Source: Allobrachymonas sp. | GTDB lineage: Bacteria; Pseudomonadota; Gammaproteobacteria; Burkholderiales; Burkholderiaceae_C | Assembly: GCA_012036375.1 (NCBI GenBank) | Contig: JAAUOI010000039.1 | Span: 1-14,514, forward strand | Direction of reading: 5' to 3' | DNA: 14,514 nucleotides | Part shown: positions 7,862 through 13,709 of the stretch, in pieces | Numbering within the stretch: the first letter of the stretch is position 1 | Layout of the letters: each line of letters starts with the position of its first letter | Program-made: the position numbers and the translations under genes | Notes under the pieces: model-generated | Told to the model about the DNA's origin: nothing | The model's database searches: none | The model's input: the letters and a program-made list of their open reading frames with translations, nothing else

Positions 7862-8628
7862 CCCAGCTTCAGGATCTCCCGCTTCAAACCTTGCAGTTTT
7901 ATGCCACGGCGGCGTACCCGTGCAGCTATTTACCGAACCGTTCGGCGCGCAGCCAAGTGGCCACACCCAGCCATTTGATTCATAACGAAGCGTATTCCGA
8001 TTTGGTGGCGCGGGGCTTTCGGCGCAGCGGGATGTTCACCTATCGCCCCTATTGCGATGGCTGCAATGCCTGCACGCCGCTGCGCGTGAAGGTGGTTGAT
8101 TTCAAACCCTCACGCAGCCAACGGCGGGCGTACAAGCAGCATGCTCATTTGCAAGTTCGCGTATTGAAATTGGGCTACGTGCCGGAGCATTACCAGTTGT
8201 ATCTGCGCTACCAAAATGGCCGGCATGCCGGCGGCGGCATGGATCACGACAGCATTGACCAATATACGCAGTTTCTGCTGCAAAGCCGCGTCAATTCTCG
8301 GCTGGTAGAGTTTCGCGAACCTCCTGCGGCAGATGCCCCAGCGGGCGAGTTGGGCGCTCTCAAAATAGTGACGATTTTGGATGTGCTGTCCAGCGGCATT
8401 TCTGCGGTGTATACCTTTTATGAGCCAGATGAGGGTGCATCCTTTGGCACCTATTCCATCCTGTGGCAAATCAACCAAGCGCGGCAGCTGGGCTTGCCTC
8501 ATGTGTATCTGGGCTATTGGATTGATGGCAGCCCGAAGATGACATATAAAGCGCAGTTCGGCCCGCATGAGACGTTGATCAACGGCGCTTGGATATCCGC
8601 CAAAACCTCGCAAAATTTCACCAGATAA
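7858..8628 (+). CDS. bpt: Aspartate/glutamate leucyltransferase (Bpt; ATE-family aminoacyl-tRNA-protein transferase)
   Basis: 256 residues. Bacterial Bpt-type enzymes transfer Leu from leucyl-tRNA to N-terminal Asp or Glu, a second branch feeding the ClpS/ClpAP degradation route. Diagnostic segments are YPCSYLPNRSARSQV (20-34), the Cys-rich TYRPYCDGCNACTPLRV (61-77), LVARGFRRSGMF just before it, and the C-terminal LGYWIDGSPKMTYKAQFGP. The YxPxCxxCxACxPxR arrangement is the ATE N-terminal domain signature. Its ATG overlaps the aat stop codon (ATGA at 7858-7861). Older annotations call this family arginyltransferase; length and the aat partner favour the leucyltransferase assignment. A large antisense frame on the other strand is a shadow. 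Confidence 0.94.
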   Translation: MTQLQDLPLQTLQFYATAAYPCSYLPNRSARSQVATPSHLIHNEAYSDLVARGFRRSGMFTYRPYCDGCNACTPLRVKVVDFKPSRSQRRAYKQHAHLQVRVLKLGYVPEHYQLYLRYQNGRHAGGGMDHDSIDQYTQFLLQSRVNSRLVEFREPPAADAPAGELGALKIVTILDVLSSGISAVYTFYEPDEGASFGTYSILWQINQARQLGLPHVYLGYWIDGSPKMTYKAQFGPHETLINGAWISAKTSQNFTR

Positions 8629-8637
8629 AATATCAGA

Positions 8638-9405
8638 GTGAAAAAAACGCCTTCCACCACGCCCACCATTCAAGTCATCGAGCGCATGTTTGCGCTGTTT
8701 GACGTCCTCTCTTCTCGCGAAGAAGCCATTTCGCTCAAAGAAATCAGCGAAAAAACGGGGCTGCATCCCTCCACCGCGCACCGCATCTTGAACGATTTGG
8801 CCATGGGTCGCATGGTTGATCGCCCGGAATCGGGTAGTTATCGCCTTGGCTTGCGCTTACTTGAGTTGGGCAATCTCGTCAAAGGGCGATTGAATGTGCG
8901 CGATGTCGCGCTGCCTGCGATGCGCGAGCTGCACAAGCTCACCGCACAAACCATCAATCTTTCGGTACGCCAAGGCGATGAAATTGTCTATGTCGAACGC
9001 GCCTACAGTGAGAGGAGCGGCATGCAAGTCGTTCGCGCGATTGGCGGGCGCGCACCGCTACACCTCACCTCGGTGGGTAAACTCTTTCTCGCTTTTGACG
9101 ATCCGCTTCGTGTGCGCCAATACGCCACGCGCACAGGCTTAGCCGGTCAAACGAAAAACAGCATCACACAATTGCCGATCTTAGAGCGCGAACTGGCTCA
9201 ATGCCGCCAATACCGTGTGGCGCGAGACAATGAAGAGTTGGAGCTGGGCGTGCGCTGCATCGCCGCTGGCATTTATGACGACCAATCCAAACTAGTCGCC
9301 GGGCTGTCGATTTCCGCGCCCGCAGATCGTTTGAGTGACGACTGGCTGCCTCGTTTGGAAGCCACCGCGCGTGAGATTTCAGTGGCACTGGGGCAGCGAG
9401 TTTGA
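8638..9405 (+). CDS. IclR-family transcriptional regulator
   Basis: 255 residues. The N-terminal winged helix-turn-helix (about 10-75) shows VIERMFALFDVLSS, LKEISEKTGLHPSTAHRILN and the wing SGSYRLGLRLLELG. The C-terminal effector-binding domain (about 85-250) carries ALPAMRELHKLTAQTINLSV, YVERAYS, GRAPLHLTSVGKLFLA and IAAGIYD, matching the IclR ligand domain. The start is a GTG at 8638, 9 bases after the bpt stop, preceded by a short AGAG. It may therefore be read from the aat-bpt transcript. IclR proteins often control aromatic or carboxylic-acid catabolism, and a protocatechuate 4,5-cleavage operon begins about 4 kb away. However, the genes are not adjacent and the Comamonas pmd regulator I recall is LysR-type, so a link is speculative. 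Confidence 0.93.
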   Translation: MKKTPSTTPTIQVIERMFALFDVLSSREEAISLKEISEKTGLHPSTAHRILNDLAMGRMVDRPESGSYRLGLRLLELGNLVKGRLNVRDVALPAMRELHKLTAQTINLSVRQGDEIVYVERAYSERSGMQVVRAIGGRAPLHLTSVGKLFLAFDDPLRVRQYATRTGLAGQTKNSITQLPILERELAQCRQYRVARDNEELELGVRCIAAGIYDDQSKLVAGLSISAPADRLSDDWLPRLEATAREISVALGQRV

Positions 9406-9413
9406 GTTTTGAA

Positions 9414-9464
9414 AGCTATTTTTTTAATAGCACTCGGCGCATATTCTATGCTGGCTAGAAGCCG
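9414..9464 (+). repeat. Dispersed hairpin repeat, copy C (just after the iclR stop)
   Basis: This is the best-structured copy and the only one in plus orientation. Three successive dyads are visible: GCTATT-N4-AATAGC, GCATA-TTC-TATGC and GGCT-AGA-AGCC. It starts 8 bases after the iclR-family gene's TGA and reads in the same direction as that gene, as copies A and D do relative to theirs. It could form an RNA structure at the transcript's 3' end. Confidence 0.78.
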
Positions 9465-9480
9465 AAAACGCTTTAAAAAT

Positions 9481-9495
9481 GCACTATAAAAGTGC
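9481..9495. promoter_or_regulatory. Small dyad upstream of the 9575 gene
   Basis: GCACT-ATAAA-AGTGC is a perfect 5-bp dyad with a TATAAA hexamer (9485-9490) overlapping its left arm. It lies 80 bases before the membrane-protein ATG. It could be an operator overlapping a -10 element, but no good -35 hexamer is seen. Confidence 0.22.
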
Positions 9496-9574
9496 TTCAA
9501 TATCCTTCAAAAGCACGGAACTCTCCACTGCCTTGGCTCATCAGAGCAACATTCGTTTTCATCAAGGAGTTGCG

Positions 9575-10063
9575 ATGCAGTTTTTAATTTGGATTTTGGC
9601 GGCCTTCCTGTTGATGCTCTGGAGTGGCGCAGTGTGGCTGGGCTACACCTTGTCGCATTTGGCTTTGACCCTGCCTTGGGATCAAGCCACAGCGGCACTG
9701 GGGCAATTGCAAATCCCTGAAATTCTCAAGCCCTTTGTGGATCCCATCGTGCTGATTTTTGCCGATGGCTCGTGGACGACATGGTTGCAAAGCTTCGAGC
9801 CACTGATGCAATGGCTGGGCAATCTGCTCAAAGGTTCGGCAGGATGGCTCGTGGCGGCACTGCCGGTGATTACTTGGGTGGTGTGGGGCATGGGCGCACT
9901 GGGTCTGCTGGCTTTAGCCGCAGGTGGATCAGCCGCGCTGTGGTGGTGGAGAAAGCGCTCGGGGGCTGTGATGCAAGGTGCAAACGCTTCCTCTGCGCAA
10001 ACGGTGCAGAATTTGGTCAAGCATCCGCTGCTGCATCAACTGCGCCGCAAATTCATGGGCTGA
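9575..10063 (+). CDS. Small membrane protein of unknown function
   Basis: 162 residues from the ATG at 9575, which I chose because AAGGAG (9564-9569) lies 5 bases before it. An upstream in-frame ATG at 9479 would add 32 polar residues before the hydrophobic start and lacks a ribosome binding site. I do not recognise the family. A hydrophobic segment spans about residues 1-25 (FLIWILAAFLLMLWSG). A second, strongly hydrophobic one spans about 90-130 (GWLVAALPVITWVVWGMGAL and beyond). Between them is a Trp-rich stretch with predicted amphipathic helices (SWTTWLQSFEPLMQWLGNLL). The C-terminal tail is basic (WWWRKRS, LRRKF) and probably cytoplasmic. The gene stands alone: repeat copy C lies upstream and the aldo/keto reductase gene is convergent 30 bases downstream. 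No function can be inferred. Confidence 0.8.
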   Translation: MQFLIWILAAFLLMLWSGAVWLGYTLSHLALTLPWDQATAALGQLQIPEILKPFVDPIVLIFADGSWTTWLQSFEPLMQWLGNLLKGSAGWLVAALPVITWVVWGMGALGLLALAAGGSAALWWWRKRSGAVMQGANASSAQTVQNLVKHPLLHQLRRKFMG

Positions 10064-10079
10064 ATGCTGAACGTGGCCC

Positions 10080-10098
10080 CTTGAAGCACCACTTCAAG
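10080..10098. terminator. Hairpin in the convergent gap, possible bidirectional terminator
   Basis: CTTGAAG (10080-10086), loop CACCA, and CTTCAAG (10092-10098) make a perfect 7-bp stem between the convergent membrane-protein and aldo/keto reductase genes. It overlaps the reductase stop codon. There is no T-tract on either side, so intrinsic termination is doubtful. Confidence 0.3.
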
Positions 10099-11092
10099 CG
10101 AAGCTCTCGGTATCCACTTCGCTTTGCGATTGCGCGTCATAGCGCGCGCCGTGCACCGTGCGCTGATTGATCGCTTCGCCCAACAGCGTCAAGTGCGCAG
10201 CAGTGAGTACGATGTTTTGTGAGGCCAAGTTGTCTTTCATATGCTGCACATCCGTGGTGCCGGGGATGCTGCAAATGTGATCACCCTGCGCAAGCACCCA
10301 TGCGAGCGCGAGCTGCGCCACCGTGCAGTTCAGCTCGCCTGCGAGTTGTTCCATCGGTGCAAGCAGCGTAAGATTTTTTGGCAAATTCTCCTTTGAAAAA
10401 CGCGCCATGCTTAGGCGAATGTCTTTCTCATGCAGCGTGCTCGCATCCTTCAAGCCGCCAAAGAACTTGCGCGCCACCGAGCTGAACGCCACAAAGCCCA
10501 CACCGAGTTCTTTGCACGCCTGCAGCACGGCAATTTCCGGATCGCGTGTCCACAAGCTGTATTCGCTTTGCATCGCTGCAATCGGGTGCACCGCATGCGC
10601 TTTGCGCAAATTCACTGCGCCCACTTCCGAGAGGCCAATCGCGCGGATATGCCCCTTGCGCACCATGTCGCTCAAAGCGCCCACACTGTCTTCAATCGGC
10701 ACTTTTTTATCCCAGCGGTGCAAATAGTACAAATCAATCACATCGGTTTGCAAGCGACGCAAACTGTCTTCACACTGCCGCTTGATGGTCTCTGGCCGTC
10801 CGTCAATCACACGAGTCGGTTTGCCATCCACAGGAACGATCGCCATCACGCATTTGCTGGCCAAGGTGAAGCGGTGGCGATGTTTTTTAAGCACTCGCCC
10901 AATCCGCTCTTCATTTTTACCGCCGCCATACAAAGTTGCAGTGTCCAAGAAATCGTAGCCCGCATCCAGCGCACCGAGCAACACGCGCTCGCCCTGCTCT
11001 TCACTCACGCTCGGACCGTAGGCATGGTCTAAATTCATGCAACCCAAACCGATGGGCTGCACAGAGAGGTTTCCGATTTGGCGTTTATTCAT
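10094..11092 (-). CDS. Aldo/keto reductase family oxidoreductase
   Basis: 332 residues forming a full (beta/alpha)8 AKR. The catalytic tetrad is visible: Asp50 and Tyr55 in FLDTATLYGGG, Lys80 in LASKC, and His125 in YYLHRWD. The N-terminal GNLSVQPIGLGCMNL and the segment SEYSLWTRDPE are typical of the AKR11/AKR13-like NADPH-dependent reductases. The C-terminal IPGTTDVQHMKDNLAS matches the usual cofactor-binding IPGT. It is the last gene in line after pmdC, separated by 81 bases that hold repeat copy D. It may be co-transcribed with the protocatechuate genes, but no AKR step belongs to the core 4,5-cleavage pathway. A role in reducing an aromatic aldehyde or a side product is conjecture. No strong Shine-Dalgarno precedes the ATG. 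Confidence 0.92.
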   Translation of the reverse strand: MNKRQIGNLSVQPIGLGCMNLDHAYGPSVSEEQGERVLLGALDAGYDFLDTATLYGGGKNEERIGRVLKKHRHRFTLASKCVMAIVPVDGKPTRVIDGRPETIKRQCEDSLRRLQTDVIDLYYLHRWDKKVPIEDSVGALSDMVRKGHIRAIGLSEVGAVNLRKAHAVHPIAAMQSEYSLWTRDPEIAVLQACKELGVGFVAFSSVARKFFGGLKDASTLHEKDIRLSMARFSKENLPKNLTLLAPMEQLAGELNCTVAQLALAWVLAQGDHICSIPGTTDVQHMKDNLASQNIVLTAAHLTLLGEAINQRTVHGARYDAQSQSEVDTESFA

Positions 11093-11113
11093 GGCAGGAT
11101 TTTAGGTAAAAGA

Positions 11114-11158
11114 GGCTTATGACCGGCATAGAATATGCGCGAGTAGCTATTATTTTAG
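11114..11158 (-). repeat. Dispersed hairpin repeat, copy D (between pmdC and the aldo/keto reductase gene)
   Basis: Read on the minus strand it begins about 15 bases after the pmdC stop: CTAAAATAATAGCTACTCG, then CGCATATTCTATGCCGG, then TCATAAGCC. The GCATA-TTC-TATGC dyad is perfect. The first dyad is one-sided. It lies inside the presumed operon, so if it forms a structure it could attenuate transcription before the reductase gene. Confidence 0.72.
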
Positions 11159-11173
11159 GAGTGATTCAGATCG

Positions 11174-12124
11174 TTACACAGTCAGCTGCTGCTCCAAGTT
11201 GTGCAGCACTTGGTAGCAGGGCAACACTTGGGCGACGCTCGCGTTGGGCTCACGGCCTTCGCGAATCGCTGCAATGAATTCTCGGTCTTGCAGCTCGATG
11301 CCATTCATGCTGACTGCGACTTGGCTCACGTCGATTTTTTCTTCTTTGCCGTTTACGAGATCATCGTAGCGGGCGATGTAGGTGGCGGTATCGCCGATGT
11401 AGCGGAAGAAAGTGCCCAAAGGGCCGTCGTTATTGAAACTCAAAGATAAGGTGCAGATCGCGCCATTGGCGGCTTGGAGCTGAATGCTCATGTCCATCGC
11501 GATGCCTAAAGCGGGATGAATCGGGCCTTGGATCGCATTGGCTTTCACGATGGGGCTGCCACACTGGTAGGCAAACAAATCGACCGTGTGCGCTGCGTGA
11601 TGCCAGAGCAAATGATCCGTCCAGCTGCGGGCTTGGCCGAGCGCATTCATATTGGTGCGGCGGAAGAAATAGGTTTGCACATCCATTTGCTGGATATTGA
11701 ATTCGCCGCTCGTGATGCGTTGGCGCACATACTGATGCGAAGGATTGAAGCGCCGCGTGTGGCCGCACATCGCTACCTTGCCGCTGGCCTTGGCCGCTTG
11801 CACCACTTGCTCGCCTTCAGCATACACATCACACAGCGGAATCTCTACCTGCACGTGCTTGCCAGCTTCTAGGCAAGCCAGCGTTTGAGAAGCATGCATC
11901 TGCGTGGGTGTGCAGAGAATCACGGCATCGACTTCTCTGATTTTGAGCGTTTCTGCAAAATCGGTGGTGACGTGCTTGATGCCGTACTTATCCGCCACTT
12001 CTTGCGTCTTGGCCAGTTCGCGACCAATCACGGAGACGACTTTCACATCATCAATCAATTTCAAAGCATCCAAATGCTTGATGCCAAAAGCGCCTGCGCC
12101 GGCGAGAGCTACGTTGATTGTCAT
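11174..12124 (-). CDS. pmdC: 4-carboxy-2-hydroxymuconate-6-semialdehyde dehydrogenase
   Basis: 316 residues from the ATG at 12124. A TTG at 12130 in the same frame overlaps the pmdB stop, but the family begins with a short leader before VALAGAGAFGIKHLDAL, which the ATG gives. The enzyme (LigC/PmdC) oxidises the cyclic hemiacetal of CHMS to 2-pyrone-4,6-dicarboxylate using NADP+ or NAD+. A Rossmann motif (GAGAFG, about 9-14), CTPTQMH (71-77) and EIP (94-96, replacing the common EKP) mark the GFO/IDH/MocA fold. HTRRFNPSH, TYFFRRTNMNALGQARSWTD and LLWHHAAHTVDLF are characteristic of this subfamily and close to my memory of Comamonas PmdC. The start lies two bases after the pmdB stop, so translation is probably coupled. 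Confidence 0.95.
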   Translation of the reverse strand: MTINVALAGAGAFGIKHLDALKLIDDVKVVSVIGRELAKTQEVADKYGIKHVTTDFAETLKIREVDAVILCTPTQMHASQTLACLEAGKHVQVEIPLCDVYAEGEQVVQAAKASGKVAMCGHTRRFNPSHQYVRQRITSGEFNIQQMDVQTYFFRRTNMNALGQARSWTDHLLWHHAAHTVDLFAYQCGSPIVKANAIQGPIHPALGIAMDMSIQLQAANGAICTLSLSFNNDGPLGTFFRYIGDTATYIARYDDLVNGKEEKIDVSQVAVSMNGIELQDREFIAAIREGREPNASVAQVLPCYQVLHNLEQQLTV

Positions 12125-12126
12125 GT

Positions 12127-13023
12127 TCAATTTTCCAAGATCAAATGGCCTACCGCTGTATTAGAAGCTGGCACATGATAAAAACGGTGTTTACGGTGAT
12201 AGCCGGCGTATTTTCTGCTGCGAGATGCTATATCTTTCATAGCAATCGGATCGGTAACAGCGCAATCCTTCATTGCGCCGCGTGCAACAAGCCACATCAC
12301 CAATTCAATCCCCTCGCTGCCCGCATCACGCACGTAGTCGATATGCGGCTTGGCAGCGAGCGCGGCTGGATCGCTAATCAGCTGATCCATAAACGCATTG
12401 TCAAACTCTTTGTTGATGAGACCTGCGCGAGGCCCTTGCAACTGATGACTCATGCCGCCTGTGCCCCAGATTTGCACATTCAAATCTTCGTCGAAGCTCT
12501 CCACGGCTTTGCGAATCGCTTGGCCGAGCTTGAAACAGCGCTGGCCTGAGGGAATGGGGTAATGCACCACGTTCACCGCCACAGGGATCACCTTTACCGG
12601 CCATTTTTCAGGCTGCCCGCACATGAGCGAGAGCGGAACGCTCAGGCCATGATCCACCGGCATTTCATTGACGATGGTCAAATCAAAATCATCTTGAATC
12701 ACGCTGTGCGCAATGTGTGAGGCCAGCTCGGCATGCCCTTGCACAGATGGCACAGGACGCGGCCCCCAACCTTCATCGGCAATCGGGTAATGCGCGCCCG
12801 TGCCAATCGCGAAGGTGGGAATCATCTCCAAGCTGAAGGCCGTGGCGTGATCGTTATAGACCAAGATCACCACATCGGGCGTGTTCTCCTTCATCCATTG
12901 CTTGGAGAATTCATAGCCTTTGAAAAGCGGCTGCCAATAAGCCTCTTGCGTTTTGCCCAAATCCATCGCCGCGCCGATGGCGGGAACGTGCGAGGTGTAG
13001 ACAGATGATGTAATGCGAGCCAT
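12127..13023 (-). CDS. pmdB: Protocatechuate 4,5-dioxygenase, beta (catalytic) subunit
   Basis: 298 residues. With the alpha subunit it forms the class III extradiol dioxygenase that cleaves protocatechuate between C4 and C5 to give CHMS. The metal and acid/base residues known from Sphingobium LigB are matched by His12 (YTSHVP), His59 (YNDHA), Glu240 (SEGIELVMW) and His193 (TGGMSHQ). EGWGPRPVP, MPVDHGLSVPLSL and GPRAGLINKEFD are further family segments. Near the C-terminus, between ARGAM (about 247-251) and HRFYHVPASNTAVGHLILEN (279-298), the linker is 27 residues, clearly longer than the roughly 9-13 I recall for LigB and Comamonas PmdB. That extra part (residues about 260-276) coincides with dispersed repeat copy E. 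The ATG follows AGGA with an 8-base gap; this AGGA belongs to the inverted-repeat element upstream. Confidence 0.96.
   Translation of the reverse strand: MARITSSVYTSHVPAIGAAMDLGKTQEAYWQPLFKGYEFSKQWMKENTPDVVILVYNDHATAFSLEMIPTFAIGTGAHYPIADEGWGPRPVPSVQGHAELASHIAHSVIQDDFDLTIVNEMPVDHGLSVPLSLMCGQPEKWPVKVIPVAVNVVHYPIPSGQRCFKLGQAIRKAVESFDEDLNVQIWGTGGMSHQLQGPRAGLINKEFDNAFMDQLISDPAALAAKPHIDYVRDAGSEGIELVMWLVARGAMKDCAVTDPIAMKDIASRSRKYAGYHRKHRFYHVPASNTAVGHLILEN
12199..12246 (-). repeat. Dispersed hairpin repeat, copy E (inside the pmdB coding sequence)
   Basis: Read on the minus strand it shows GCTATGAAAGATATAGCATC, then TCGCAGCAGAAAATACGCC, then GGCTATCACCG, which follows the plan of copies A-D (dyad, CTCG, degenerate GCATATTCTATGC, GCCGGCTA). 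The reading frame runs through without a stop and gives IAMKDIASRSRKYAGYH (about residues 260-276). It is more diverged than the other copies, particularly in the central GCATATTC part. Confidence 0.6.
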
Positions 13024-13027
13024 GAAT

Positions 13028-13270
13028 TAAATCCTAGAAATCTTGGTTGAACGCGCCCGAGTGTGCCCCAGGCAGGCAATGTGGGTAGGCGCGACAACGC
13101 GGCGCACTCGCGTGCGCAAGGCGAAGCAACGCCCTCACGTTGCCTGCATGGGGTGCAATCGGGTGCGTAGCGCTTTTCGCATTGTGCAAATTATGTACGT
13201 GAGTCATTAAGTCCATAAGCATGGGTATCTCCAGCGGTATCAAGCGGTCAACCAAGACTTCTAGGATCTA
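13028..13270. mobile_element. Candidate MITE: nested inverted-repeat element between pmdA and pmdB
   Basis: Terminal inverted repeats of 21 bases, 13030-13050 and 13248-13268, match at 19 positions and share the core ATCCTAGAA and TCTTGGTTGA. Each is flanked by TA (13028-13029 and 13269-13270), as expected for a TA target duplication of the IS630/Tc1-mariner type. Inside is a second pair of arms, 13053-13083 and 13137-13167, matching at about 25 of 31 positions (sharing CCCGA, CCCCA, GCAGGCAA). At the centre is a perfect GCGCAC-TCGC-GTGCGC hairpin (13102-13117). The element has no convincing gene. It provides the pmdA stop codon and the AGGA in front of pmdB. It could instead be a fixed structured intercistronic region. 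Confidence 0.5.
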
Positions 13271-13709
13271 CCCCAATAAGAACCTTGCCCGCTGCCTTGC
13301 GGCTGATTCTCAGGCTGCGCATCGCCGCCCTCGCCTAACCTGCGATTGCCATTCGCACTGCGCCCGCCACCCACCATCATGGCTTTGTATTCGTCTTCTG
13401 TCATGCCCGTCATGCTGCCGGCCATTTGCTGGAAGTTGCGCTCATCGGTGAAGCCGAGCTTGGCCATGAAATAGATATTGCCGCCCAGCTGGATCATGCG
13501 GTTGAAATCGCGCTTCAATGTCGCTTGTTTTTGCTCTTCCGTCATGGCGTATTTGTCGAGATACGCTCGCTCATTCGCCTTGAATTCAGCGCGGTTTTCT
13601 GCCTTCATCAACGACATGCAAACTGGTTCATCCAATAGCCCTTGCGGGCTTGATCGGCATCAAAAATGATCGTGCCGGGGATGTCGAGATAGTCTTTTTT
13701 TAAGCTCAC
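13261..13709 (-). CDS. pmdA: Protocatechuate 4,5-dioxygenase, alpha subunit (apparent frameshift)
   Basis: This small subunit caps the active site of the PmdB beta subunit. The start is a GTG at 13709, which overlaps the pmdD stop (GTGA) and has a strong GGAGG seven bases upstream (13721-13717). The N-terminus reads MSLKKDYLDIPGTIIFDADQ then ARKGYWMNQF. The frame then breaks: adding one base to the AAA run at 13620-13622 restores NQFCMSLMKAENRAEFKANE and continues through YLDKYAMTEEQKQATLKRDF, QLGGNIYFMAKLG and QQMAGSMTGMTEDEYKAMM. The remaining 124-residue frame (13635-13261) alone lacks the N-terminal 30 residues. The corrected protein is about 149 residues, close to the family's usual length of about 140-150. 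The C-terminal GRS and the stop lie inside the inverted-repeat element. The identity is secure; the frameshift is probably a homopolymer error. Confidence 0.9.

Noticed and set aside
8110..8781. 223-residue minus-strand open frame opposite bpt and the start of the iclR gene
   Set aside because: It is the antisense shadow of two clearly identified genes; the translation is rich in Arg, His and Gln with no recognisable domain.
13034..13255. 73-residue minus-strand open frame in the pmdA-pmdB gap
   Set aside because: It lies almost entirely within the nested inverted repeat, so its composition follows the palindrome; there is no recognisable family.
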